Source: Eutreptiella sp. 'Long Island Sound 2002' (Eukaryota > Euglenozoa > Euglenophyceae > Eutreptiales > Eutreptiaceae). Taken from it: a stretch of DNA of 64,000 bases. The stretch's first letter is position 1. Each line of letters opens with the position of its first letter. Below the pieces are notes generated by a model. It did not search any database. It saw only the letters and a program-made list of their open reading frames with translations, and was not told the DNA's origin. Shown in pieces: positions 9,951-20,999 of the stretch. The position numbers and the translations under genes were made by a program. Location: contig OZ038380.1 of the NCBI GenBank assembly GCA_964036045.1, positions 167,469,872 to 167,533,871 on the forward strand, written 5' to 3'.

Positions 9951-11575
9951 CCCCTCCCTGCCCCCCCTTACGGACAGTTTGACACTGCCCGGGGCCGGGC
10001 CCAGTGCATTCGTTGGTGGGGCTGCGCGCAGCCCAGGCACAGGCCGTACCCGCCGGGCGCGTCCCTCTGCCGGGGTGCCCCCCCCCGCGCACACCCCACC
10101 CCAAGTACCTCCCCCCCCCAGGGGAGGGGGTCCGACCTGCGGCTGTGTGCCGGTGTCCCTCCTGACTGTTGCCCCCTGACCCACGTCTCACCGCACGACT
10201 CCTCTCGGCCCCGATGGGAGGCGGTTCGTCCGTTCTGACGGATAGTGTTCTCCTGAACGTAGATTGTGTGCGCCGCAGGTGACGGACTCTCCTCTTGGTG
10301 CTTCTCTCCTTCTGACGGCCAAGGCCACGGCTCGGGGGCAGGGGTACACCCCTGCATTCAGAACGCCCTCCGGGTCTTGCGATCCATAAAAAAAACGCAA
10401 CACAACAGACGGCGGTCGTGTTGACAGCGTCAGTGGGCAACCGACAGTCATTGACCGGCAGCGGTTGGTACTGCAACGGCAATTTTCTGTTTTGAGATTT
10501 GGACGCGATTGAACGCAGCATTTCCCTCTGTGTTCAGAAGCGCCGTGTTGCGAAGGGTGTTTGCCGGCAGCGGGCGCGGCCGAAGGCGTTTGTCGTCGCA
10601 CCCATCCCGTAATTTGCCTTTGTCATGCCTCGCTGGGGGGTTTGACCGTCGGTGGTCTTCTCTTTGCAAGTGCCCTCCGGCTCAGTGCAGGTGGGGGCTT
10701 TCCCTGCCGTCAAGGAGTCAGTCTAGGTCCTCCTCCTCTTGCCAGGCCGTTGCCCTGTCCCCTCCTCGTCCTGTACCGTCCATTGCCATGCCTTCCTCTG
10801 TCTATTGCCCCACAGTCTTGTGCTGTATCATACTTGGTATCTGATCCGGCCCGACTGCTTTTCAATCGCTCATTTGAGGTGGCAGTAGCCGACCTCACGC
10901 AACCCACTGGCAGCGCACCCACGGTGTGGGTGCCCTTGCTGCTTACAATTCTGAGGGTCACTGAAGAGCGCGTCTCGGGTGGCGCTGGGAATCGGTGTTG
11001 TGCAGTAGTATTCCATGTTGTATGTTTGCTCAGAACCAAATGCTTGACCTCACTGTTGAAGGATGCAAAAGGCCCATTGGCATGCTGTGCCTTGTATTGC
11101 CTGCGTTTGTACCCTTCCCGCCCCCCGCCCCTCCCGACCCACGTCTGCCCCCACCCTCCCGCTTGCGCCAGCAGGGTCTTGTCCAAGGTTGCACTGAATC
11201 CAGCTGTTTTGGCCTCGGGGATGTGGTGGGAACCTGTGCACCATGATTAGCATCACCCACAGAAGGTATTGTATCAAGGAGCCATGTCAAGACATCGTTA
11301 GAAGCTTGCATGTGGTGGTTGGTGGTTTTGGGGATGGTTCCGGTACAGCCCCCCCGGATAGAAACGCCCCCTCCAAGCATGACAATCCCGCCTGACCGCC
11401 GTTTTTCTGACCGCTGTTCTGGGGGTCAAGGACGTCGGATGGGGGCGTGGAGGGGCTGGGTCGTACATGTAAGGGCTGCTTGTGCGGATAACGGCCTTGT
11501 GCCTGAGCTTCTACTTGTTTGCGGTGAATTCTCAGCCATTGCCTTGATTTTGCCATCACCTTGCCATACCCTTCC

Positions 11576-11692
11576 ACTTGCTCTTCCACTTGCTCTTCCA
11601 CTTGCTCTTCCACTTGCTCTTCCACTTGCTCTTCCACTTGCTCTTCCACTTGCTCTTCCACTTGCTCTTTCACTTGCTCTTCCTCTTGCTCT
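11576..11692. repeat. 12-bp minisatellite CTTGCTCTTCCA, about ten copies
   Basis: About ten tandem copies of CTTGCTCTTCCA; the last copies are slightly diverged. Frame-preserving, so both strands appear open (a Glu-Glu-Gln-Val repeat on the minus strand). Confidence 0.95.
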
Positions 11693-13324
11693 GTCCGTTG
11701 CCAAATGGAAATTGCGACCGGGGTGAGACATGATAAGTAGGCAGACACGCGCCAAACTCCAAGCAATGTACCATCCAGAGTTTTTGGAAACCAGGATTTA
11801 GGAGACCAACATACCACACTAGTATCAGGCACATGCTCGCCAGTCGTGAACCGGATACACGTAACAGTCATATCGGAGCAGGTGGAACGTGGTGTATGCC
11901 TTGCTTGTCATGTTGCATGAAAGCCATGTCCACGCACAGGGTTCCTGTCTGACCGGCATTTTGACGGATTTTGGCAGTGCTTGTGCAGGGGCGGTGCTTG
12001 CTGATCAAGGTTTGATTAAGTGTAGGCCAGGCCATAGACCATATGGAGAATGAACGTGGTTATTCATTTATTTCTCGAAAACGTCGGTTTTTGGGCAACT
12101 GCCTTTGTTTATCAGTGTTCATTGGTGTTTATTGGTGTGAATTGATAGTTGTGCATTGTGTGGTGATGGTGTTGGAGAGCGATTTGTGTGCTCTTTTGTC
12201 ATTTTATTTATATATCAGACACTCTATAGCAGTGGGACATACACACAAGAGGTGGACCCTCCCATGGATGCTTAGCAAAAGGGTAGATCCAAGGCCACAT
12301 TAACAGGAAAAGAAACAACAGTTGTGCAATACAAACAGTTTTCGTTTTGTCACATTTTCTCCAAAAAATAGGCAACAAAAAACAAGAACAAACCCGAAAA
12401 AACAATCTGCAGGCCACTGGCCAAATACCTTCTGGCCTGTGTTTATTTACGGCCTGTTACTGATTATGCATCCATTCATCAGGCCCAAGTTGAACCAGGT
12501 CTGCACAACAAACAGAACGGCGCACCCCCTCTCGGCTTGCATTGCCTGTCCAAGTTGTGGGCTCCATTGCTCACCCCTGGTGTGGAGGATGTGACCTGGG
12601 GTGGCACGAGCACCGTCGGATCGGGAGCAGCAGTGCGTGGGCAATGCACACATCCTTTCAGCCAAGCACCATTTTCTCGTAACACAACAACACGGAGTGG
12701 ATCACACAAGCAATGCAACCTCCCTTCACTCGGCTGTACTGTACCTTTCTACAATTTCCAGTTATGCCAAAGCCGATCTTCTTACCAATAAGTCAACCCC
12801 CTGCCCCCCAAAAAAGTATTCTTGCCGTTGGTACACCGTGCCAACCAGAGAACAAACAAAAAACCAGTGATAAAATGCCTGAAAGTACTGCGCACCGATG
12901 ATGGGAAGCACTTGGTAATCTGGAGCCCCCAGGCCCGGTGTTAAATTTTCCATCGGTGGTGATGGGCAGCCTCCAAACTTCACTGTCATGGGAATGAATG
13001 TGAAGCTTGCCGATGCCGGCATGGGAGGGATGCCAAGGGGCAGACCCGGCACATGTCACCAGAGGGTTAACTGTCTCACTCTCACTACCAACAACACTCT
13101 GCCCCATTGGCTTGGGACAAGCCAATGTAGACATGTTCCTCATCAAAACTCAAACAAACGCGAACATCTGGAAATACCAATTGGCGCACTTACTCACCCA
13201 AAACCCTGACTGGCAGCATCGTATCATCCAATGGTGATTCTGCTGTGAGAATACGTCGCTTTAGCTCTGCACTCATGTACTTGTAAAATTTAAGGGAATA
13301 TTTGCCCCCCACACACCTTTTCAA

Positions 13325-13365
13325 TAAATACCTGGGCCTCGAACCCAGATGCGAGGCCCCCGTTT
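13325..13365 (-). other. tRNA T-arm-like fragment
   Basis: Minus strand carries GGGTTCGAGGCCC, a B-box-like motif, with no matching tRNA body. Probably a SINE or tRNA-derived remnant. Confidence 0.3.
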
Positions 13366-14631
13366 TCGATTTGGCCCTTGTCTGATGGCTCTGATGGCTC
13401 ACTGATCTTGCTCTTCTCTTTTGTGTTGTCCGCTACCGTCGGTTTGTGATGATGCAACTTCCCGTCAGACTTGTCAGGCAGACGGTGTTCATGGCCAAAT
13501 TTTGGTAGACGCGCTCAGCAAGATGAACAGTATGGCGGACGAGTATCTGTACCACCTCTTTACGTTTTGGCGCAGTAGGGCACCACTCAGAAGGATAGCA
13601 TGTTGGATTTTTGGCTTTCAGGCAAGCAAGCCGTCCAGTCCCCATCCGCAAACGTACATACTGCCAGCTTTGTACAGCACTTCACTGCAGAACTCACATG
13701 TGTGTGCCAACGGCTCTGCCTTGGAGCTGCATGGGCTCCTCTCCCCCCCTGGTCCCAGCCCAGGTGCCATTCCTATTCCTGCGCGCTTCAGAAAGGCGCT
13801 GGCTCCGTTTTTAAGAGGCTGCTACATCCATGCAACCCCCCCCCCCCCTTCGCAAGCACAGCCTTGTCCAAGCACGGCGACTTTGACCGTCTGACTGTCG
13901 TTTTCCTGGCCTTTTCTGACCGCAGTTCTTGTGGTTAGACATGCAATGTGATGCGGTTGTGCTCCGATTGTAGAGGGAAAGCGGGGCTGGATCGTGCTTG
14001 TGGTAGTTCCTGGTGCTCATGCCAACATTCCGCTTGCAACCGCAACCCGATGCTGTTTGTTTTGATGTGATGTTCAGCCATCGCCAGCTTTGAACACGTG
14101 GGGGGACACATAAATCTGGCGATGTCAGTGAGACGTCAGACCGAAGGGTGCTTCGCCAACTGAAAGGGATGACCCGGCAAACCCTGTCAGCAGGCACAGT
14201 GCGCTGGTCACCAACGGTAAGCAGACCACCCACACATGCGTCCACAGTTCTGAGCGCAGTTACTCTACATGTGCTCCCTTACGGTGATGGTGGGGGGGCG
14301 TGAACGGCACACCTGTTCCTCTGCTGCTCCTTTCAGTGCACCGGGTGCAGGTGAGGGGGCAAAAGACTCCTCTTCTCAGGATCCATCTGGTGCGGGATGG
14401 GGGCAGATGTCCCGGAGGCCCCCGGCCGCCCCTCCGCAAGTCCTGCAACGCGGTGCACTCCCCTTCCCTCGTCAGGGCAAAGGGCAGAGGCAGGGCCGCG
14501 CGGAGCGGCGCGCCGGCAGAGGGAGACCGCCGACGTGTCCGCACACTCCTCTTCTCAGAAGCCGCATTCCCGTGAGCAATGCGTTGCATGGACTACCCCC
14601 CCTAAGGGCCCGCGAGGGCGCTGAGGCGGCG

Positions 14632-15054
14632 ATGCAGTCGTCGGACCGGTACCTCATCCCGTCCGGGGGGGCGCTGATCCCCCTCATCGGCGAGAACCCC
14701 AAGAGGCACGCGGTGGTCAAGCGGCCGGTGAAGACGTACGCCAAGGGCCAGACGGCCCGGGCCCTGCGGCTGCAGGCCCGGGCCCTCCCGCGGTCCGCGG
14801 GCCCCCCGTCCACCGCGGCCCAGCCCCCGGCGGACCCCCCCCTTCCCGCGGCCCTCGTCAAGAAGCTGAGGGACATTGTGGAGTCGTACGAAGAAGTGCA
14901 GCGGCTGCACCGCCAGACCCCCGACAGCGCCCCCAACGTCCTGACCATCGCGGAGGAGCCACCGCCGTGTCGCCCCCAGAGCCTTCCGGGCCCCCTGCGC
15001 ACCCGCAGCGCCATGGACTGGGAGGGTCTGCAAAGTGATGTCCGGCCGTCGCAG
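14632..15054 (+). CDS. First exon of unrecognised gene (gene 2)
   Basis: ATG at 14632 begins a 423-nt, 141-codon block with very strong G/C third positions, ending TCGCAG before GTGCACC in phase 0. The protein starts MQSSDRYLIPSGGALIPLIG, has a basic patch (KRHAVVKRPVKTYAKGQ), an Ala/Pro linker, a helical segment (LVKKLRDIVESYEEVQRLHR) and a Pro-rich end with MDWEGLQSDVRPSQ. I do not recognise the family. The frame stays open upstream of the ATG, so an earlier start cannot be excluded. Its phase joins the exon at 16580 cleanly. Confidence 0.6.
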
Positions 15055-16579
15055 GTGCACCACCTCTCATCATCCCTCGTCACTCCAGTCCGCTCTGCCG
15101 TGTTCCATCACTGTCACCCTCCATTGCCCCCCCCATCACCCTCCGTCAGGGGACACCGCAGGGTACGTCGGGCTTGCAAGTGAGGGGGGGTCAATAGAGC
15201 CCCTAAAGTCTGGGGGGGGGGTTGGGAAAAGGGCTCAATTGACAGGCACCATTAATCAGTTATTATGAACTCTGGCGCCGAAGGCGCCGAAGGTTTTTTT
15301 GAGCATTAAAATTGGTCAAATTTTTTTTCACCAAATATTTCGCAAATGATGATTTTTCTGAACCCCCTCGACCCGCTGATTCCAAAAATCCCATTTTCAT
15401 TTTTTGCCGATTTTTGGGTCCGGGTCACCTTTGAGGCCCGGGGGTCAGTCTCGGTAGGATTTTGGGGTCCTGTCAATTGAGCCTTTTTTGGGGCAGGGGG
15501 GGGCTAGCCAGGGGGCTCCACCGAACCCCCCCCCCCTCAATTGTCAGCCCCGTTGCCCTCCCTCAACCTTCCTCGCCCCCCCCCCTTCCCCGCTGTCACC
15601 ATCCCCATAACCCTCCATGGCCCTCCCCCAGCCCCCATCGCCCCGTCACCCCCCCCCCCCCCCCGCCGTGCAAGAGTGTGACCCCGCGGTCCAACAATCA
15701 CATGAAAGCCGCATCCCAACCAAACGTCCCAGTCTGCGGCAATCACACCAATCCCCACCAAACCCTCTCAGGTGCCCGAAGAGATGAGCCTGTGCGCAAC
15801 CCTGTGCACCACCAGACAAAGAGGGAGGAAGGGGAGGGTTGCATCCCGGCTGCACATCCACGGGAACTAGTGCCCATGGGCGATGGCCCTAAGTCATTCC
15901 CCAGCCCATGCACCAGCCAACGAGCGTCCTCACACGTGGTGCGGCGCCCGAGGTCTGCGAGGCGATGCATAGCACGGCCTGAGCTGTCCGCAACAGAACG
16001 CAGTGGGACGGTTGCCACGACGCCCGAGAAGCCAAAGCGTGGAAGGCCCATCCATTCGGACTCCACCAGCACTTCATCAACATCGGGATTGGGCTGTTTT
16101 GCCCGGGACAACAACCGTAACTCGCTGCTTTGGTGCTGCCACGGTGCAGCCCGCCTTCGGCTGCGGCAGCGCAGGTTAGGGTTGGCTGCCACACTGCGCC
16201 ATGGGCTCTGAGGTGGACGGTCTGGCCCAGGGTTGTGCTGAGTGTTCGGCCTACGGGGCCGGGGGAGGGGGGTGGGTGGGGGGGGGGTATGAGGGCAAAC
16301 AAAGGTTTGTGTGCCTGCAATGGGCCTCACACATCGCATTGTGGAAGCACCCGACATCGGCACGTCGGGCAGCCGTGAGGCAGCCGCAGCCAGAGCCCAA
16401 TGCGGACACTGCGGCGTGACCATTGGAGGCCCCTGTGGATCAGCAGCTCCCTGGCCTGGCCGGCCTCCATCCGGTCGTCATCCACCACCCCCCTCCATCC
16501 CCCTCCATCCCCCTCTGTTCCCCTCCGTCAACCCCCCCCCCCCCCGCCTCTGACTCCCAACTTCATGACCCTCGGGCAG
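15055..16579 (+). other. Intron of gene 2 containing a TIR element
   Basis: Starts GTGCACCACC and ends CTCGGGCAG. It holds the inverted-repeat element at 15232-15483, C runs at 15652-15664 and 16539-16549, and a G run at 16281-16287. Confidence 0.55.
15232..15483. mobile_element. MITE-like element with 15-bp terminal inverted repeats
   Basis: GGCTCAATTGACAGG (15232-15246) is perfectly inverted at 15469-15483, giving a 252-bp element that is A/T-richer than its surroundings. It contains a short palindrome built on GGCGCC (about 15273-15290). Its inner part from about 15342 (TTTTTCTGAACCCCCTCGAC) to 15462 is found again at 62642-62772 without these ends. No clean target duplication is seen. 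It encodes no protein. Confidence 0.7.
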
Positions 16580-16828
16580 GTCAAGCCCCCGTGGGCCGCC
16601 ATCGAGTCGGAGCACCCGCTGCCGGCCCCCAAGCCGTGGCCGGAGGGGGAGACTGAGAAGGTGCGGCTGCAGAATGGCGGGTGGCCGCCACGGTGCGCAA
16701 GGACCTGGACCTCTGCGGGAAGCTGTACTACCCCCAGAGCGTGCAGAGGGAGAAGTCCGGCAAGCGGATGGCCCTCGTGCCCCAGCCCCTCCCCGACGCG
16801 GCCTTCTGCCTGCGCGGCGGGGGGGGCG
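16580..16828 (+). CDS. Second exon of gene 2, probable one-base G-run error
   Basis: After acceptor CTCGGGCAG, phase 0, the frame reads VKPPWAAIESEHPLPAPKPW and on to KVRLQNGG, then changes frame at GGCGGGTGG (16677-16685). The downstream frame reads VAATVRKDLDLCGKLYYPQS and KRMALVPQPLPDAAFCLRGG. One extra G would join the two as NGG-VAATV, and both halves have the same codon bias. I infer an assembly error or recent frameshift in a G run. The 3' end is uncertain; GT at 16829 after a G-rich stretch is possible. No later exon of this gene is identified. Confidence 0.55.
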
Positions 16829-17152
16829 GTGCTTTCATGCCCCCCATTGGGGGCCCCTCCGGTGATGACCCTTAGCCCCGGACTCCGCTCTGGTCTCTGG
16901 ACCAGAGGAGCCCCATGAGTCGTTGGTCCGCCAATATACCCTCCCCCCCCCCCTTGTGGCCAAGGGAAGGGAAAGGGAAGGGGAGAGGGAAGGTTAGGGC
17001 AGGGAGGAAGAGGAAGGTCAAAGGGTGGTGAGAGGCCGATGGGCTCCTCCGCCGATGGAGGGAAAGGGTCCAAGGGAAGGGCAGCGAATGGCGATCGGCC
17101 AGTAGGCGCCGCCAGCTGCAGACGAGATCATCACACCAAAGGCGTCATGCCA
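16829..17152. other. Non-coding; GGCGCC-family repeat 17030-17152
   Basis: Pro/Gly-poor, repeat-derived sequence. The part from about 17030 is a copy of the dispersed GGCGCC family, closest to 48534-48655 (shared GATCGGCCARTAGGCGCC and GCCAGCTGCAGA). It is interrupted by the element at 17153. Confidence 0.6.
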
Positions 17153-17661
17153 CAGGGCTCAGAAGTACCCAGTTTGGGTACGTTTAGCGGAACACTATCC
17201 GGGAAATGGGCCAAAGTAGGAAAAATGGGGGAAAATGGGGGTAAATGAGGGAAATTCAGATTGCTTGGTAGAAAAATGGGAAATTTAGGGGCTGAAAAGG
17301 CCAAAAATCAAGGTTTAGGTTGGCAACAAGGCTGTGGGGGGGGCGCATTGGTGAAAGCCCCGAGGAAAAATGGGGGAAAATGGGGAAAGCTCCCGAGGAA
17401 AAATGGGGGAAAATGGGGGAAAATGGGGGAAAATGGGGGAAAATGGGGAGGAAATGGGGAGGAAATGGGGGGAAAGGGGACCAGTTGCACCACCCAAGTT
17501 TCCTTATTTTCCCCCATTTTTCCCCATTTCCCCCCCATTTTCCCCCATTTTCCCCCATTTCCCCCCATTTTCCCCCATTTCCCCCCATTTTTCCTTGCCA
17601 TGGGTACATTGTGGGTACGTTTGTGGGTACAGTACCCGGAGCCGGGTACTTCTGAGCCCTG
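17153..17661. mobile_element. Non-autonomous DNA transposon with 18-bp TIRs and 6-bp target duplication
   Basis: Left end CAGGGCTCAGAAGTACCC (17153-17170) is perfectly inverted at 17644-17661. The element is flanked by ATGCCA on both sides (17147-17152 and 17662-17667). The uninterrupted host sequence, CATGCCAAACCCC, is visible in related repeats near 9940 and 48655, which supports true insertion. The interior carries two long opposed arms: GGGGGAAAAT-type repeats (about 17340-17475) and CCCCCATTTT-type repeats (about 17505-17595), able to form a large hairpin. It has no coding capacity. Confidence 0.9.
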
Positions 17662-18633
17662 ATGCCAAAACCCCCCCCTTGTGCTCATTGTTGGGTCTCT
17701 ATTCGAAATTCCATTTTTCCCCAAAAAACTTTTCTGGTTTTGGGTGGGGGGGTGGTTTGGCCTGGGGTGGGGGGGGGTCCGCGCCCCCCCCCCCCCCCCT
17801 TTGGATGTACCCCTACCCCTACAGAGGCCAAGCTACCAGCCGCGGTGCGTGCGCGGCGTGTGTTCTGGAGTTGTTGCCGAGCACTGCTGGGTATGCGCGC
17901 AAGAGGCACGGGGTAGGACCCCCAATGCATCCGGAACGCACCAGTCATGACCATGGACCATTCAGGCAGCGGTAGCGAGCATCCGGGGGGTGGATGGCCC
18001 GCTCCCAAGCCACACTGCAGACCCGCACCGGCAGGAGGCTGCAGGACACAGCAAATGAGGAACGAGGAGTGCGGGGGCCCCTGTGGCGCCTCCTGGTGCC
18101 CACAAGGAGACCTACCACTTGGGTGGCAGTCACGGCGCGCATTGCTTCCCCCCCATCAACCCAGCGGCCCTTTGGGGAGGGCACTGTGCACCTTCCCGAA
18201 TAACCCCACAACCTCATGCCCCCCTCTGTGTGAGGAAGGCGGGGAGGTGTCAAGGGCTGGGTATGTGCTGTCTCAGGCAATGGGTCTGAAGGTCCGGAAC
18301 ACTCCCGCGCTGTTGTCGACGGCCGGATGGTACAAAACAACAACGCCCCCCCCCCCCAGTGTCCAACGAACACTGTGTCCAACGAACACTTCCCGTTCGG
18401 ACCGTATTTTTTGGGGACCAAATTAATTCGGTACTAAATTAGGTACCGAACATCAGAACCGAGGCTTCAGGCTAAAGGATTGGGGAATGAGGAGCTGTTG
18501 TGGTGTACCTTGTAGTAATGGTGCTATGCTTTTGAGCACACCCTGTACCTGACCCGTGATTTGATGGAGGACAGTGCTGTGCCTGGGGATGTGTTACTGC
18601 CGGTTCACAATATTGTCGCGCGCACCGAACACT

Positions 18634-18697
18634 GTGTCCAACGAACACTACCCGTTCGGACCGTTTTTTTGGGGGGACATAATTGTTCGTTGGACAC
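18634..18697. repeat. 14-bp perfect inverted repeat, 64-bp hairpin-like element
   Basis: GTGTCCAACGAACA (18634-18647) pairs with TGTTCGTTGGACAC (18684-18697) around a 36-base loop containing CCCGTTCGGACCG. A related copy at 18359-18425 has the left motif twice in tandem and the same CCCGTTCGGACCG core. More distant relatives containing GGACCGTATT lie near 25044 and 25348. Confidence 0.8.
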
Positions 18698-19084
18698 GGG
18701 GGGGGGGGGGGGGACAGGCGGCCCCCAAGCCACACCCTCCAGCCTCCACAAGACCTGCCATTGTGGACCCGTTTGCCGGGGTAATTCCTCCATGACCCTG
18801 AGGGGTGCGCGCGCGGTGCGACCACCCCCTTCCCTGAGTGGTGTGGTTGGGGTGGAGGTGCGGCGTCCCGGGCCTGGGCCCCAGGGAGCCCCGTCCCTCT
18901 GGCCAGAGACCTCGTCCCAACTGCCATCACCCCTCAGATACACCCCCCGCTCTCACCACCAATCCCTCGCTGTTCAGAGGGCACTGTGCGAGCAGTAGGC
19001 TACCTTGGACGCGTTTCCCTGATGGCCAAGGTGACGGCAGCCACAACTGTGTTCCCATGCGCAGGGCTGTTCAGATTCTTACTC

Positions 19085-19300
19085 CTTCACCCCATTCTCT
19101 TTGACCTCTACTCCCTTCTCTTTGACCTCTACCCCCTTCTCTTTGACCTCTACCCCCTTCTCTTTGACCTCTACTCCATTCTCTTTGACCTCTACTCCAT
19201 TTTCTTTGACCTCTACCCCCTTTTGACTCGCAACACGCCTCTCTTTGACTCGCACGCCATTCTCTCTGACCTTCACCCCATTCTCTTTAACCTCTCCTTG
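19085..19300. repeat. 21-bp pyrimidine-rich minisatellite
   Basis: About nine copies built on CTCTTTGACCTCTACYCCMTT. Reads as Phe-Asp-Leu-Tyr repeats on the plus strand and Val-Lys-Glu repeats on the minus strand, so the reading frames are artefacts. Confidence 0.9.
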
Positions 19301-20265
19301 TTTTTTTGACCCACCCTCTTCAGTGCGGCAGCTGCGATCCCATGCATCAGATTCCAGAACCGTCCACCTCCTCCCGGCTACAGGTTCTCTGTAGCAATGG
19401 ATCTTCCATCCTCAGTGTTGATCATCGTCAGCAGTGCCGAGGGCAATATTGCTGATGTAGAGTCCAGGACCTGGTTGCCTTGCCGTAACACACTGAGGGT
19501 TTGTGCATGGGCCAGACCGAAAAACAACGATTTTTTTTCTCACCAGACCCATCCCCCCCATTCGGTCTGGCTGGACTCTTGTGTTGGGGAGGAGGGGGGA
19601 AGGGTGCGCCTGCTGGGCCTCTCCGAACGGACGAAGCTCTCTTCAGGTTTGTGACCAAACGCCTGGTGTTTGACCGGGTGGCGTGCCATTGCTGGTCTTA
19701 TGGTTCAGGCACTTTCGATCTGCATCAGTCAGTAGGCGTGGGGACCGTATTTCGACGAGACGGAGGAATATCGGTGTTCGGGATGCCCGAAATGATGGCA
19801 CTGCACCATGCCCTCGCGGTGACAATAGTACACGATCATAGCAGTACGACCGGCCCTCTCGAGAGGCTCTTCCGGAATCTGCCGTTTCCTTTGGGAAAGC
19901 CCCATAACCCTTTGCGGAAGCCCCTCAACCCTTTGCGGATTCCGCGGAAACCCTCCCGGCATTTCCGGAACCGCTTCCTGACATTTTTGAACCCTTTCCA
20001 AGATTTCCAGAAGCCCCTTCCGGAAGCGCCGGAACCCTGTTCGGGGTCCGTGGCACCCGTTCAGGAAGTTCCTAAACCCCGTCTCGAACTCCCAGAACCC
20101 CATCTCCGCAGGAAGGCACAAGCGTACGTGAGCCGTGGCGGTACCCGGGGCATGCGGCGGCCCAGGCCGTGTCCAGCAGAAGGGAAGCGGGCCCCATCCG
20201 CACAGGGGGCGAGGCCCCTGCTCTGTGATGTCCCTGGCGTCCTCGCTTGGCTAGTGGGGGAACGT

Positions 20266-20290
20266 TAGCGCGCCGGGCGCGCGCCGGGCA
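20266..20290 (+). repeat. 25-bp direct repeat, left boundary
   Basis: A 25-bp sequence starting TAGCGCGCCGGGCGC and ending GCGCCGGGCA. The identical 25 bp recur at 21000-21024, bracketing the transposase fragment. It is internally palindromic (GCGCGCC facing GGCGCGC). Diverged relatives occur at about 23910, 24249 and 26917. Confidence 0.85.
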
Positions 20291-20303
20291 TCTTTTGTGA
20301 CCC

Positions 20304-20615
20304 GTGCCCTACCAGTGGACTGTTGCCGTTGATATGTTGGGCAACATTATATGGATTTGCCCCTTGGCCCCCGGGACATCAGCAGATGTTTTGATTTGGG
20401 ATGGGTATGGACCTTCTCGTACCCGAGGTGATTTCTTTGATTTCGAAGTTGGGGGCCATGATGGTGCTTATAAGGGCCGGATTCATGTCATTGTGCCATT
20501 CATTGGAAGAAAGAATGGCACTTTGACAGCCCGCCAACAATGTTACAATGACGTGCACGGGTGGTATAGGGCGCGCATTGAGCAGCTGTTTGCTCGGTTG
20601 TGGCACGCAAGATGA
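20304..20615 (+). CDS. Harbinger/PIF-like DDE transposase fragment
   Basis: An open frame without a convincing start reads YQWTVAVDMLGNIIWI, then PGTSADVLIWDGYG, GGHDGAYKGRIHVIVPF, NGTLTARQQCYN and RARIEQLFARLWHAR. The order (strand before PG.SxD, then an HDGAYKG-type Asp, then Ar.xIEqlFxRL) matches the C-terminal half of the DDE_Tnp_4/Harbinger nuclease, which would cut and join DNA at element ends. The N-terminal portion with the first catalytic Asp and the DNA-binding region are absent, so this is a remnant. Homology is inferred from motif order only. Confidence 0.6.
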   Translation: MPYQWTVAVDMLGNIIWICPLAPGTSADVLIWDGYGPSRTRGDFFDFEVGGHDGAYKGRIHVIVPFIGRKNGTLTARQQCYNDVHGWYRARIEQLFARLWHAR

Positions 20616-20636
20616 GGCAGAGGATGAGGCAAAAGT

Positions 20637-20996
20637 GTGTGTGTTGTGTTGCCAGAACGCTCCACCGTCGCACTTTGTGATGAGTGTAAGGAGCACTATT
20701 GTACTGAATGTATTGACACCCACACTTGTGGGACCAATGTTATGATGCAGCTCTACTGTTCGCGATACCTCAATAACGCCTATCGCTTCTACTGGAGATC
20801 GATGCGGTTGTGCTATCCTAACCCCCCGTTCTCCCAGCTTGCTAAGGTGTTGACCAAGATCGCCCTTAAAGGAGCGAGAGTGGTACTGTGTACCCCAGTT
20901 TGCAACTTTCTTGAGCTGGGGCAGTTTGGGTCACCTAATTCTAAGGGCGTTTCCAAGGGGTGTGCTTGGGGGCTCTTCGGGGGGAACATAGTCTAA
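20637..20996 (+). CDS. Cys-rich (B-box-like) reading frame with an NPPF motif
   Basis: Frame different from the transposase fragment just upstream; ends TAA at 20994-20996, just before the 25-bp repeat. It begins with a cysteine cluster (ALCDECKEHYCTECIDTHTC) resembling part of a B-box zinc finger. It continues YLNNAYRFYWRSMRLCYPN and PPFSQLAKVLTKIALKGARV, then VLCTPVCNFLEL. The NPPFS-x-L-x-K-V-L-x-K-I-x-x-x-GA-x-x-V-L-x-x-P pattern is seen in polyproteins of protist retroelements. No ATG is convincing. Probably a mosaic of mobile-element pieces. Confidence 0.45.
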   Translation: MCVVLPERSTVALCDECKEHYCTECIDTHTCGTNVMMQLYCSRYLNNAYRFYWRSMRLCYPNPPFSQLAKVLTKIALKGARVVLCTPVCNFLELGQFGSPNSKGVSKGCAWGLFGGNIV

Positions 20997-20999
20997 AAG

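Larger units (their letters stand above)
7508..14631. other. Seven-kb stretch without a confident gene
   Basis: Mostly C/G-rich and repeat-bearing up to about 11.9 kb. It includes a dispersed SINE-like element (9488-9645), a repeat of the GGCGCC family (about 9830-9950) and a 12-bp minisatellite (11576-11692). From about 11.9 to 13.5 kb composition shifts toward A/T and a few short frames look less repetitive. On the minus strand, 12793-13146 reads globular-looking segments such as HAGIGKLHIHSHDSEVWRLP, but stops and missing splice sites prevent a call. A tRNA-T-arm-like GGGTTCGAGGCCC lies on the minus strand near 13336-13348. Confidence 0.5.
17662..20265. other. Repeat-rich stretch, no confident gene
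   Basis: Includes a copy of the dispersed TTGTTGG...GGTTTGGCCTGGGG repeat (about 17690-17800, related to 29850-29970), the TGTTCGTTGGACAC family (18359-18425, 18634-18697), a 21-bp pyrimidine minisatellite (about 19085-19300) and a degenerate GGAA/CCC repeat (about 19890-20115). Confidence 0.55.

Noticed and set aside
16674-16865. Arg/Glu-rich protein in a third frame over gene 2 exon 2
   Set aside because: Shadow frame of the biased exon; the phase-consistent frames on each side explain the block with one G-run error.
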